A stretch of DNA of 64,000 nucleotides from Actinoplanes sp. L3-i22 (GTDB taxonomy: Bacteria > Actinomycetota > Actinomycetes > Mycobacteriales > Micromonosporaceae), in the NCBI RefSeq assembly GCF_019704555.1, contig NZ_AP024745.1, positions 11,831,501 through 11,895,500 of the forward strand, written 5' to 3'. Every line of letters begins with the position of its first letter. Positions within the stretch are counted from its first letter, which is position 1. The notes beneath the pieces were generated by a model. That model ran no database searches. It was not told where the DNA came from and saw only the letters and a program-made list of their open reading frames with translations. Shown in pieces: positions 36,282 through 44,499 of the stretch. Position numbers and translations under genes: made by a program.

Positions 36282-36461
36282 CTCTCCCCGGCCGCGCCGA
36301 TTGCTGCCCGGGCCGCCGCACCACACCCTGATCGCGCCGATTCCGGTTTATCGGATTACGACCGCAACTCCCCGCAATCCGGCATTCCCCAGATCACCCG
36401 GTTTCCGCGACGTTCCGGCCGCTTCCCGGACAACCCCTCAAGATCAACTTCAAGTTCTTTC

Positions 36462-36610
36462 TTGCCTCGGCTGCGGCCAATAACTGATCGTCGCTCCCGC
36501 GGGGACCCTTCCGGGCCTCGCAGGGCGCGGGGCGCCCAAAAACGCGAGCCCCTCCAGGGCGACGTCCGAGGGTGGTCGCGGTTTCGAAAACCCCGCCCCG
36601 CCTCGGAAAC
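36462..36610 (+). repeat. Dispersed intergenic repeat, copy A
   Basis: The first 47 bases (36462-36508, starting TTGCCTCGGCTGCGGCCAAT) are identical to 62764-62810, and the next ~100 bases are roughly 80% identical to copy B. A hairpin GGGCCTCGC...GCGAGCCCC corresponds to GGGCTTCGC...GCGAAGCCC in copy B, with one compensatory base-pair change. It looks like a conserved intergenic or RNA element. Confidence 0.8.
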
Positions 36611-36660
36611 ACTCGTGCCTACGGACCGACCCGCAAGGCAGGCAAAAGTCGGCCAGCAGA

Positions 36661-36691
36661 AAACCCCACCGGAATGCTCACGGTGGGGTTT
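36661..36691. terminator. Intrinsic terminator (distal of two)
   Basis: AAACCCCACCG and CGGTGGGGTTT form an 11-bp perfect stem with A/T ends; second terminator downstream of the minus-strand membrane gene. Confidence 0.75.
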
Positions 36692-36708
36692 GCAGAAAAC
36701 CGGGCCGG

Positions 36709-36737
36709 CCCACCACCGGCATGCGCACGGTGGTGGG
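36709..36737 (-). terminator. Intrinsic terminator (proximal)
   Basis: CCCACCACCG and CGGTGGTGGG form a 10-bp stem 6 bp after the stop of the minus-strand gene. Confidence 0.7.
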
Positions 36738-36742
36738 CGACC

Positions 36743-38731
36743 TCAGCTGGTGCCCTCGGCGGTGATGACCGCGTCCGGGTCGTCGACCAGGTTCCGCACG
36801 TCCCACATCCAGACACCGTTGGTCCAGGTCGGCCGGAAGCCGACCAGGTCCGACATCGCGCGCAGCATCTCGATGTCGCGCGGCTGCGGCGTGAGCACGA
36901 TCACCGCGGCCTTCCAGTACCGCAGGTCGGCGAGGGTCATCTCGCGCCGCGCGTCGGTCACCATCGGCAGCGGGTTGCCCTGCCGGACCGAGGCGATCAG
37001 CCCGCTGGTCGGCCGCCACGGCGGAGCGAACGCGGCCGTCCGGTCGGTCGGCTCCGACGGGTTCTGGGTGGGGAGCAGCGCGTACGCCCCGGCGATCCGC
37101 ATGTCCTGCTTGGTGTAGGCGCTCCAGCGCAGCGGGTCCGGGTACGAGCTGTCCGGCAGCGGCAGGGCGACGACGGTGTGCTCGTCGTCCACGTACTGCC
37201 GCCACTGGCCGGAGGTCACGAACGCCGGCACCGGGTCCATCTTCACCGTGTCGATCTGGGCCGGCACGAGCGGCACGAGCGCCATCGCGACCGCGGTGAT
37301 CATCGCGACCCGGACCGGGCCGCGGGTGTGCGGCTGGGCGCGGACCAGCTCGGCGGCGCGCTGGCAGCCGAGGGCCAGCATGATCCCGACGACCGGGGCG
37401 ATCGCCATCGCCCAGCGGGTCGGCACGGCCGAGTTCAGCACCGGCAGGTGGTGCAGGAAAGCCCAGATGCCCGGTACGCCGGTGTCCTTCCCGTTCAGGT
37501 AAATGCGCGGTCCGAGCGACATCGCCCCGAACAGCAGGGCCAGGAAACCGAGGATCAGCACCGTCGCGCTGCGCCGCAGCCAGAGGATCAGCCCGAAGAA
37601 CAGGACGACCAGGCCCCAGCCGAAGAACGCGTTCTGCTCGGACGGGTTCTGCGCCAGCTTGAGCGGGATCTCCGGGTTGCCGGCCACCGAGTGCGTCGAG
37701 TACGCCGTGAAGGAGGCGAGGTCGGCGCCGAAGCTCCGAACATAAACGGACAGACCCTGGTACGACTCCGGGCCGAAGAACTGCACGCTGAGCGGGTAGG
37801 CGAGCGCCGCGATCGTGATCGCGGCGGCGACGCTCAGCCCGCGCAGGAAGGCGAGCGCCTCACCGCGGTGCCGCTTGCGCCGGACCAGGCCGATCACCGC
37901 GCAGAAGACGCCGAGCCCGACCGCGGTCATGAACAGGATCTCGAGGTTGATGAACGCCTGCCAGATCAGCAGGCCCCCGAGGAACAGGCCGTTTCGGACC
38001 GCGCGACCGGGAACCCGCAGCTCCGTGGTCCGCCAGATGATCAGTGGAACCAGGAACTGGGAGACGATGTTCGGGTGGCCGTTGGCGTGCGAGATCATGC
38101 TCGGCGCGAACGTCGCGAACAGCGCGCCCACCCACGCCGCCAGGCGCGAGGCCACCACGCGGCGCGAGAGCACCAAATACCACGAGGCACCGGTTAATGC
38201 CAATGCGCCGGTGAGAAATACGTTGAACGACACATGTGGGCCGAACAGAAGAGTGATCGGCGTCAGTGGCAACGAAACGGCCAACACCGAGGTGTTGGCC
38301 ATCATGTTCACCCCATCGGGGTAATTCATGCGATCCGAGAAGAACGGATATACGCCATCCGTGAGCACGCGGGCACCGTGCGCCAGCATCCACTCGAAGA
38401 AAGCCTGATCCTGCGGATCATCGCGTATCTCATGATCAAGATTGAGCCACAACGGGGCCGTGACGAAGAGCGCAACGGCAAGGAAACTTGCTATCGCGAG
38501 AACGTCCGGCCAGGTCACCAGGCGCCACAGAGGACGGCGGCGGGCAGGCTCCGTGGCCTGCTCAGCAGCCTTTTCCCCGGCAGGCGCGGGGGAGAGCGGT
38601 GCGACCGTGTCGATACCGCCCTCAAGCGCCCGCAGCTCGGCGTCCAGGTCCTCGGCTGCGGTCACTTGGCGGGGCGGCAGAACGTTCTCACCGGCCGTCT
38701 GGCCCGTCGAGTCATAACCCGTAATCGTCAT
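36743..38731 (-). CDS. Polytopic membrane protein, GT-C glycosyltransferase-like
   Basis: 662 residues. Residues 1-~70 are cytoplasmic and disordered, then about ten membrane helices run to ~500, followed by a ~160-residue soluble C-terminal domain. An early external loop contains acidic EIRDDPQDQAFFEWML, like the catalytic Asp loop of GT-C enzymes that use polyprenyl-phosphate sugars, and a later loop has FGPESYQGLSVYVRSFG. The architecture matches YfhO-like or arabinofuranosyl/mannosyl-transferase-type proteins but I cannot name the exact family. It probably transfers a sugar to an envelope glycan or protein. Divergent from a methyltransferase gene. Confidence 0.7.
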   Translation of the reverse strand: MTITGYDSTGQTAGENVLPPRQVTAAEDLDAELRALEGGIDTVAPLSPAPAGEKAAEQATEPARRRPLWRLVTWPDVLAIASFLAVALFVTAPLWLNLDHEIRDDPQDQAFFEWMLAHGARVLTDGVYPFFSDRMNYPDGVNMMANTSVLAVSLPLTPITLLFGPHVSFNVFLTGALALTGASWYLVLSRRVVASRLAAWVGALFATFAPSMISHANGHPNIVSQFLVPLIIWRTTELRVPGRAVRNGLFLGGLLIWQAFINLEILFMTAVGLGVFCAVIGLVRRKRHRGEALAFLRGLSVAAAITIAALAYPLSVQFFGPESYQGLSVYVRSFGADLASFTAYSTHSVAGNPEIPLKLAQNPSEQNAFFGWGLVVLFFGLILWLRRSATVLILGFLALLFGAMSLGPRIYLNGKDTGVPGIWAFLHHLPVLNSAVPTRWAMAIAPVVGIMLALGCQRAAELVRAQPHTRGPVRVAMITAVAMALVPLVPAQIDTVKMDPVPAFVTSGQWRQYVDDEHTVVALPLPDSSYPDPLRWSAYTKQDMRIAGAYALLPTQNPSEPTDRTAAFAPPWRPTSGLIASVRQGNPLPMVTDARREMTLADLRYWKAAVIVLTPQPRDIEMLRAMSDLVGFRPTWTNGVWMWDVRNLVDDPDAVITAEGTS

Positions 38732-39009
38732 AGCATCGGCGAGCCTAACCGAGGTGGGGAAGAGTTCCTCGCTGAGCGCCCGCAGCGTGATAGAGACGAT
38801 ATGTACGCGTGTTTTCCGCGTGTCCTTCGATCAACCTCAGAGGAACCTGGGAGCGACGCGTAACCCACCGACATACCCGAACCGGCTATGTCTCAATCAG
38901 GCCAAAAAATCGGCGCGAGCCTGCGCTCAACTTTCGGATAGCGGCGGTAGATGGTTAACTTCACCGGTCCTGCTGTCAGCTCGATCGGCAAGATGAGGGA
39001 ACCTCACCT

Positions 39010-39723
39010 ATGGCAGACATCACTGGAGACCAGCGGATCCAGTCCGAAGTGCTCGAAGGCCTCGCCACGGCCGTGAACCACCGACGGTGGTTCGTTGAGC
39101 TCGCTCTCCCATACCTTGGGGACAACCCCATCGAGATCGGCAGCGGCCTCGGGGATTATGCGGTTGAGTGGGCCGAGCACCTTCCGCGGTTCACCGCGAC
39201 CGAGGCGGACCCGGATCGACTCGTCCTGCTCAAGGAGCGGATGGCCGACCACTCGAACATCGAGGTCCGGCAGATGCTGCTCCCCGCGCAGGACGCGGAC
39301 GGGCAGTACAGTGCCGCCGTCTCGTACAACGTGCTCGAGCACATCGAGGACCACGTGGGCGCGCTCCGCAGCATGCGTGAGCTGGTCCGCCCGGGCGGCC
39401 GCGTAATCATCATCGTGCCGGCGTTCATGTTCGCGATGAGCCAGGTCGACATCGCCACCGGCCACATCCGGCGGTACACGAAGAAGACCCTGGGCGCCGC
39501 GTTCGCCGAGGCGGGCCTGCAGATGGAGAAGATCCACTACGCGAACGCGCTGGGTCTGATCGGCTACTACGGCGCGACCAGCATCTTCAAGCTGGCGCCG
39601 AAGGAGGGCCCGATGGTGAAGGTGTACGACTCGGTCGTGCTCCCGGTCACCAAGGCCGCCGAGCGGATCGTCCGGCCGCCGTTCGGCCAGTCGGTCTTCG
39701 CCGTGGCGCGCACGCCCCACTGA
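39010..39723 (+). CDS. Class I SAM-dependent methyltransferase
   Basis: 237 residues; ATG with GAGGGA 9 bp upstream. The Rossmann SAM site is EIGSGLGDYAVEWAEHL (motif I), with acidic TATEADPDRL (motif II) and SYNVLEHIEDHVGALRSMRE (motif IV/post), typical of Methyltransf_11/23 proteins. The C-terminal part contains GHIRRYTKKTLGAAFAEAGL and hydrophobic YYGATSIFKL. Such enzymes are common in surface polysaccharide and glycolipid clusters; the divergent GT-C-like gene fits that. The substrate is not predictable. Confidence 0.88.
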   Translation: MADITGDQRIQSEVLEGLATAVNHRRWFVELALPYLGDNPIEIGSGLGDYAVEWAEHLPRFTATEADPDRLVLLKERMADHSNIEVRQMLLPAQDADGQYSAAVSYNVLEHIEDHVGALRSMRELVRPGGRVIIIVPAFMFAMSQVDIATGHIRRYTKKTLGAAFAEAGLQMEKIHYANALGLIGYYGATSIFKLAPKEGPMVKVYDSVVLPVTKAAERIVRPPFGQSVFAVARTPH

Positions 39724-39894
39724 CGTACCGAAGCAATCGAGGCGGTGGCCGACCCGGCCGCCGCCTCGTCGTTTCGCGCGGACCTGGACCGCCGCCGCGC
39801 AGCCGGCCGCCGCGTTCCAGCGACCGTGAGCCGGGGCAAGTTCGGACACGCGTGCCCAGCGGGCCGTGAACGACAGCCGCGCTCCTTCGCCGGC

Positions 39895-39974
39895 GGCGGG
39901 TGCTCAGGCATGCGTTTTCGACGGCCCTCCGAGCGGCGGGTGCTCAGGCATGCGCTTTCGACGGCTCCCCGAGC
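39895..39974. repeat. Tandem 40-bp direct repeat
   Basis: Two adjacent copies (39895-39934, 39935-39974) starting GGCGGGTGCTCAGGCATGCG, differing at three positions or so, abut the 3' end of the YbhB-like gene. The unit contains inverted GCATGC. No gene is seen in the surrounding 39724-39983 interval. Confidence 0.85.
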
Positions 39975-39983
39975 GGCGCGCGC

Positions 39984-40514
39984 CTAGCCACGGACCTCGA
40001 AGGTCGGGCGGATCGTCGCCCGGGCCAGCGTGTGAAAGGCCAGGTTGAAGCCGACGTAGGCGGGCGTCGCGTCCGGCGTCACCGCGAGCGCGTCGACGTC
40101 GATCGCGTGCACGGCGAAGACGTAGCGGTGCGCGCGGTCGCCGGGCGGCGGCGCGGCACCCCCGTAACTCCGCTCGCCGTAGTCGTTCCGGACGCAGAAA
40201 CCGTCCTCCGGCACCGGGTCGGCACCCCGATCGAGAACGGTCACCGAGGACGGCAGGTTGACCAGCACCCAGTGCCAGAAGCCGCTGCCGGTGGGCGCAT
40301 CCGGGTCGAAACAGGTGACCACGAAGCCACGGGTCTCGGCCGGAAACCCGGACCAGGACAGCTGCGGCGAAAGATTCTTCCCGCCGACGCTGGGGTGCGC
40401 GAACAACTCGTCGAGCGGCTGCCCGTCCGCCACATCCGTGCTGGTCACCGGGAAGGACGGGACCTCCGGCAGAAGATCGTACGGATCGGGGGCCAGAGCT
40501 CGGTCAAGACTCAT
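39984..40514 (-). CDS. YbhB/YbcL (PEBP, Raf-kinase-inhibitor-like) family protein
   Basis: 176 residues; ATG with GGAGG at 5-bp spacing. PEBP motifs are clear: LSPQLSWSGFPAETRGFVVT, DPDAPTGSGFWHWVLVNLP (the ligand-binding DPDAP and the GxxHW His) and YGGAAPPPGDRAHRYVFAVHA. These small soluble proteins bind anionic ligands; the physiological role in bacteria is unclear. No operon partner is obvious. Confidence 0.95.
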   Translation of the reverse strand: MSLDRALAPDPYDLLPEVPSFPVTSTDVADGQPLDELFAHPSVGGKNLSPQLSWSGFPAETRGFVVTCFDPDAPTGSGFWHWVLVNLPSSVTVLDRGADPVPEDGFCVRNDYGERSYGGAAPPPGDRAHRYVFAVHAIDVDALAVTPDATPAYVGFNLAFHTLARATIRPTFEVRG

Positions 40515-40734
40515 CGGGTCCTCCGGCGATGCTGATCTGCGTTCCCGCGATGAGCCGAGACTAACCGCCGCAGGTGTCGCCCGCCTTTCCGCGGTGTTGC
40601 CCGCGCAGGTCACTCTTCCGGGTAAACGCACAGGTGGTGCGCACCGTCGGCGCGATGGTCGGCGATGCTTCTGTCAGACATCCGACCGGGTGCGTGTGGC
40701 CGAGATCCCCGCGCCCGGTAGCGATCGGTCCAAG

Positions 40735-40767
40735 CCAGCCGGCACCCGTCTGACGGGTGTCGGCTGG
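40735..40767 (-). terminator. Terminator-like hairpin
   Basis: CCAGCCGGCACCCG pairs with CGGGTGTCGGCTGG (one G-T pair), 17 bp past the stop of the NlpC/P60 gene. Confidence 0.6.
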
Positions 40768-40784
40768 ACCACTTTCCGCATCGC

Positions 40785-41657
40785 TCAGCGGATCCGCTTG
40801 ACCGTCAGACCCCGGTAGACCTTGCGGTAGCTCACCCCGGTCCGGTGGTTCCCGGCGTCGATCATCATGCCCCGGCCCATGTAGATGCCCACGTGCCCGG
40901 GCCCGACCACCAGGTCGCCCGGCTGGGCCTGCCCCCGCGGGACGTTGCGGGCCCGCGCGGCCTGCGCGCGCGACGAGTGCGGCAGCCGCATCCCGGCCCG
41001 CGCGTACGCCTGCCGGGTCAGCCCCGAGCAGTCGAATCCGCCGCGACCCTCGCCGCCGGTGACGTACCGCTTGCCGAGCTGCGACCGGGCATACGCGAGC
41101 ACCGCCCCCATCTGCCCGCCACGGGCCAGCCGCAGCGGCCGTTCCACGGTCCGCCGCACCGACCTGCGCACCATGCCACGGTGCGACACGGTGGTCCGCC
41201 GCTGGGCGACCACCACCCGGCGCTGCTCGCGGACCGCCTGCCGGCGCAGCACGCTGCGTTCGGCACGGCCGGTGCGTTCGGCGCGCTGGAAGTGCTGGGG
41301 TGCCCGGGTGGCCGGGCGTCGTGGTGTGCCGAGCGGCGCCGAGCGGCGCAACGGCAGGGCCGTAGCCGGTCGGACCCGCAACGGCGCGAGTGGCGCGGGC
41401 CGGACCACGCCGGACCGGCGCTGCATCGCCCGGCTGGCGCGCGCGGAGGCCGACTGGCGCTGCTGGTACAGACTTTCGTCGAGTCCGCCCGGGACAGCCC
41501 GGGCGGCGATGCCGTCCGCGGCGCTTCCGGCCGGATAAGCGGGTAGTTCCGGATTCGCCGGCGAGGCCGACGGAGCTTGGACAGCCTCCGCGGCGTGCTC
41601 GGCAGGGTCTACGGCCGGTGCGATGACAGCGAGCGCTAGTGCGCCGGCGGTCAGCAC
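40785..41657 (-). CDS. Secreted NlpC/P60 cell-wall hydrolase (C40 peptidase)
   Basis: 290 residues from GTG 41657. A better ribosome site (GGAGG, 41687-41691) sits 5 bp before an in-frame CTG at 41679-41681, which would add eight residues including a twin-Arg basic n-region; the true start may be that CTG. A signal peptide (LTAGALALAVIAPAV) is followed by a ~150-residue Arg/Ala-rich, likely disordered linker, then the catalytic domain: Cys in GGFDCSGLTRQAYARAG, His in GPGHVGIYMG and the third residue in DAGNHRTG. It should cleave peptide bonds in peptidoglycan stems. The very basic linker (many RR) may bind wall polymers. Confidence 0.92.
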   Translation of the reverse strand: MLTAGALALAVIAPAVDPAEHAAEAVQAPSASPANPELPAYPAGSAADGIAARAVPGGLDESLYQQRQSASARASRAMQRRSGVVRPAPLAPLRVRPATALPLRRSAPLGTPRRPATRAPQHFQRAERTGRAERSVLRRQAVREQRRVVVAQRRTTVSHRGMVRRSVRRTVERPLRLARGGQMGAVLAYARSQLGKRYVTGGEGRGGFDCSGLTRQAYARAGMRLPHSSRAQAARARNVPRGQAQPGDLVVGPGHVGIYMGRGMMIDAGNHRTGVSYRKVYRGLTVKRIR

Positions 41658-41891
41658 GCGGCGTGTGGACGTACCGTGCAGTGTTGCCTCCGAAATAGGC
41701 CCGGGGCACTCACGCGAATCCCATCATCAGCACGGGTGAACCTGCTCTACCGCGCTATTGCCGCCGTCTAAGGAGGGCAATGGGAACCCGGACAACTTTG
41801 TGTATTCCGTGGACCATGCCAACACACCTTGAAATTTGGCGTGGCTGAATTCAGATAATTATCCCCCAGATCTCGAACAGATAAAGGCGCG

Positions 41892-42506
41892 CTACTGCTC
41901 GGCGACCGGCAGGGACATCCGGATACCCGGCGTGGATCCGGAACCGCGCAACGACAGCTCGCTGAGCTGGGAATCCTTCGGTACGTCGAAGGGCAGCACG
42001 CCGTTCACCGACGCTCCGGGACGAATCTCGTCGAGCAGTGTCGGACTGCCATCGTTGAGAAATACCGCGGCCTCGTCGGCAACGGCGTAGGCTCCACCCG
42101 CGGTGTCGTAGACGCGTTGCGCGGAGCTGTCGAACAGTTCCGGCTCGGTGCCGTTGTTGGTGACTCGCACGTCGAGCAGACAGAACTGTCCGTCGGCGCG
42201 CTGTTCCAGCCCTTCCGGGCCGATCGCGGAGACGCCGCACCGCACGTTCCGCACCCGCAGGCCGAATCCACTGGGTGCCGAGTCGTGGTAATCCGCCGGC
42301 GGCAGCCCCCGGATCACCGCCGGGCCGCCGGACGGGCGATCCGCGGTCGCCACCGCCCAGATCCCGAAGGTGACCAGGGACAGGGCGGCGAGCAGGCCGC
42401 CGCCCACCCAGATCCGGGTCCGCCAGCGCAGCGCCCACTCGTCCACACCGTCGTCATCCGGATCGTGCACCCGGATGGTCGTGGCACGGTGCGGTGTGTA
42501 CGTCAC
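41892..42506 (-). CDS. Membrane-anchored DUF4352-like protein
   Basis: 204 residues; GTG 42506 chosen for GGGAG just upstream (ATG 42566 also in frame). There is a short cytoplasmic N-terminus, one membrane helix (IWVGGGLLAALSLVTFGIWA, ~33-53) and an extracellular Ig-like domain: VRCGVSAIGPE, FCLLDVRVTNNGTEPELFDS, VFLNDGSPTLLDEIRPGASV, GVLPFDVPKDSQLSELSLRG. This pattern matches DUF4352 (TRF2-like) lipoprotein/membrane domains of Gram-positives. Two Cys may form a disulfide. Role unknown. Confidence 0.8.
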   Translation of the reverse strand: MTYTPHRATTIRVHDPDDDGVDEWALRWRTRIWVGGGLLAALSLVTFGIWAVATADRPSGGPAVIRGLPPADYHDSAPSGFGLRVRNVRCGVSAIGPEGLEQRADGQFCLLDVRVTNNGTEPELFDSSAQRVYDTAGGAYAVADEAAVFLNDGSPTLLDEIRPGASVNGVLPFDVPKDSQLSELSLRGSGSTPGIRMSLPVAEQ

Positions 42507-42659
42507 GGGGGCTCCCAGCGAACGGATCCGGCGCGCGGCCGAGGATCGGACGCGCTGTCCGTCCATGCTGGGTTCGCCACGGCCACACGCCGACGCGACA
42601 CTCCGCAAAAACGACTTTATCGGTCATATCAATAGTCGGATATTCCCCCGATCGGGTGA

Positions 42660-43622
42660 TCAGCGGAGCAGAAGCAGCTTTCCGAGGTGATCGCTGGACT
42701 CCATCACCCGCTGCGCCTCGGCCGCCTCGGCGAGCGGGAACGTGGTGTGGATCACCGGCTTCACCAGACCGGCGGCGACCAGCGGCCACACCTGATCCCG
42801 GACACCGGCGACGATCCGGGCCTTCTCCGGCACCGGGCGGGCCCGCAACGAGGTGGAGGAGATGCTGCCCCGCTTGGCCATCAACGCGCCCAGGTCGAGC
42901 TCGGCGCGGGTGCCACCCTGGAAGCCGATCACCGAGATCCGCCCGTTCGTCGCGAGGGCCTCGATGTTCCGCGCCAGATACTTCGCGCCGATGATGTCGA
43001 GCACCACATCGGCGCCCCGGCCGTCGGTGACGTCGTGCACCACCCGTACAAAATCCTGCTCTGAATAATCGATCGTCACGTCGGCGCCGAGTGCCCGCAG
43101 CCGCTCGTGTTTCGCCGCTCGCGCGGTCACCAGCACCCGCGCGCCCAGCGCCGTGCCCAACTGGACCGCGAACGTGCCGATGCCGCTGCCACCCCCGTGC
43201 ACCAGCAACGTCTCGCCGGCCCGCAGCCGGTCGTGCGCCACCGTGTTGGACCACACCGTGCACGCCACCTCGGGCAGCGCGGCCGCCTCGACCAGCGACA
43301 ACCCGGCCGGAATCGGAAGCAGCTGACCGGCCGGCACGGCAACCCGCTCCGCATAACCACCGCCGGCCAGCAGCGCGCAGACCCGCTCGCCCACGTGGTG
43401 GCCCTCGACACCCGGCCCGACCGCGCTGATCACCCCGGAGCACTCCAGCCCCGGATAGGCCGGCGCACCCGGCGGAGGCGGATAGTTCCCCTGCCGTTGC
43501 AGCAGGTCAGCCCGGTTCACCGCGGCGGCGGTCACCTCGACCACCACCTCACCGGCACCGGCCTCCGGCTCCGGAACCTCGGCCCACCGCAGCTGCTTGT
43601 CCTCGATCACGATCGCGCGCAT
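42660..43622 (-). CDS. NAD(P)H quinone oxidoreductase, PIG3/QOR family
   Basis: 320 residues from ATG 43622 (open upstream to 43670 without a good site). It is a zinc-free medium-chain reductase: VNRADLLQRQGNYPPPPGAP is diagnostic of the PIG3 group, followed by YPGLECSGVISAVGPGVEG and the nucleotide-binding VHGGGSGIGTFAVQLGTALG. The C-terminus has IHTTFPLAEAAEAQRVMESS. It would reduce quinones or alpha,beta-unsaturated carbonyls using NADPH. It lies 77 bp upstream of and divergent from tRNA-Ser(UGA). Confidence 0.93.
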   Translation of the reverse strand: MRAIVIEDKQLRWAEVPEPEAGAGEVVVEVTAAAVNRADLLQRQGNYPPPPGAPAYPGLECSGVISAVGPGVEGHHVGERVCALLAGGGYAERVAVPAGQLLPIPAGLSLVEAAALPEVACTVWSNTVAHDRLRAGETLLVHGGGSGIGTFAVQLGTALGARVLVTARAAKHERLRALGADVTIDYSEQDFVRVVHDVTDGRGADVVLDIIGAKYLARNIEALATNGRISVIGFQGGTRAELDLGALMAKRGSISSTSLRARPVPEKARIVAGVRDQVWPLVAAGLVKPVIHTTFPLAEAAEAQRVMESSDHLGKLLLLR

Positions 43623-43699
43623 GCCCCCGACAATGCCGCACGGGTACGACACAAGCGACAGCAACGCCAAGGCATCTGGCAGACTGGAGCGGCAGTACT

Positions 43700-43784
43700 G
43701 GAGGACTCGCCTAGTGGCCGATGGCGCCGGTCTTGAAAACCGGTATGGGGAAACTCATCGTGGGTTCGAATCCCACGTCCTCCG
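43700..43784 (+). tRNA. tRNA-Ser (anticodon TGA)
   Basis: Acceptor GGAGGAC/GTCCTCC, D-arm with CTAGTGGCC, anticodon stem CCGGT/ACCGG with loop CTTGAAA, long variable arm and T-loop TTCGAAT, discriminator G; 85 nt. It reads UCA and probably other UCN codons. An integrase relic lies 78 bp downstream, so this tRNA may have been an attachment site. Confidence 0.97.
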
Positions 43785-43803
43785 CTCGATCATGAGCAGC
43801 AAA

Positions 43804-43843
43804 AACCCCCGTCGACCTGCGAGAACGCAGGACGGCGGGGGTT
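43804..43843 (+). terminator. Terminator after tRNA-Ser
   Basis: AACCCCCGTC...GGCGGGGGTT with inner CCTGC/GCAGG forms a strong stem 20 bp past the tRNA, bracketed by A-run and T bases. Confidence 0.75.
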
Positions 43844-43861
43844 CGTCAGGTCAGCTCGTGA

Positions 43862-44440
43862 GTCTCACTCGATCTCACTCCGGACCGCTCGATCTCGCTC
43901 GTCGCGACCATGGTGCGACCACGAAGCCGAGCGGCTGCCCGTCACGCGGCCTGCGGATCTTCCCTCGGCGGGCCGCCGGCCGGCGAAGTAGAGACAGGCG
44001 AAGAACGCCACCAGCCGCGGCGAGAAGCGCGATTGCCTGCCACGGGTTGACGACGGATCGCCGGTCCACCTCGTCGCCGGCCTTCGGCGTCACCCACTGC
44101 ACGTGATCCATCGGATGCGCCAGCAGAAGACGCAGCTCCACCGCGTACCGCAACGAGCCGTAGAACACCGCGCGCTTGCGGGCGATGGTGTTCGCCGCGG
44201 CCTGCTTGCCATCGGTGGTGCGCAGCGAGAGCGTGTCAAGCGCGGCGTCCTGCAAGGCGCCGCGCTTGACGCTGTTGGTGCTCAGCCACCGCACTGCGGG
44301 AGCGAGATCTTCCGGAGGCGGCCCGGCCTGCCGGCGCGTCGTGTTGAACACGTACGCATAGAGCGCTCGGCGAATGTCCGCATCGGACGGTGCACCGCGG
44401 GCAAGGCTACCGGTGGCAGGGCCGCGCGGCCCCTATCGAG
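43862..44440 (-). pseudogene. Degenerate tyrosine recombinase (integrase) fragment
   Basis: On the minus strand the frame through 44351-44030 reads DADIRRALYAYVFNTTRRQA, AANTIARKRAVFYGSLRYAV and HPMDHVQWVTPKAGDEVDRR, a typical SAM-like core-binding domain of actinobacterial site-specific integrases. Near 44010 the reading frame shifts: PRLVAFFACLYFAGRRPAEG, the expected continuation, is found in a different frame. The catalytic C-terminal part (R..HxxR..Y) and the N-terminus are missing. So this is a decayed integrase. It lies 78 bp downstream of tRNA-Ser(UGA), the usual position for a tRNA-integrated element. No second attachment site is visible. Confidence 0.85.
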
Positions 44441-44499
44441 GCGTAGCTCTCCGCGAAGGATCCGGTTGCCGTTGTCCGCGGCGCCGCTCTGCGAGCCGC

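Larger units (their letters stand above)
36219..36742. other. Gene-free region between fhuF-like and GT-C-like genes
   Basis: 524 bp without a credible gene. It holds an exact tandem 15-bp duplication at 36252-36281, one copy of a dispersed structured repeat (36462-36610) and two terminators (36661-36737), listed separately. Confidence 0.8.

Noticed and set aside
38732..39009. AGCCTAACCGAGGT near 38742 as an iron box
   Set aside because: Only a half-site matches the DtxR-family consensus, and the neighbouring genes have no iron link.
41682..41891. A c-di-AMP (ydaO-type) riboswitch upstream of the NlpC/P60 gene
   Set aside because: Such riboswitches are common before actinobacterial wall hydrolases, but the conserved core segments could not be found in this leader.
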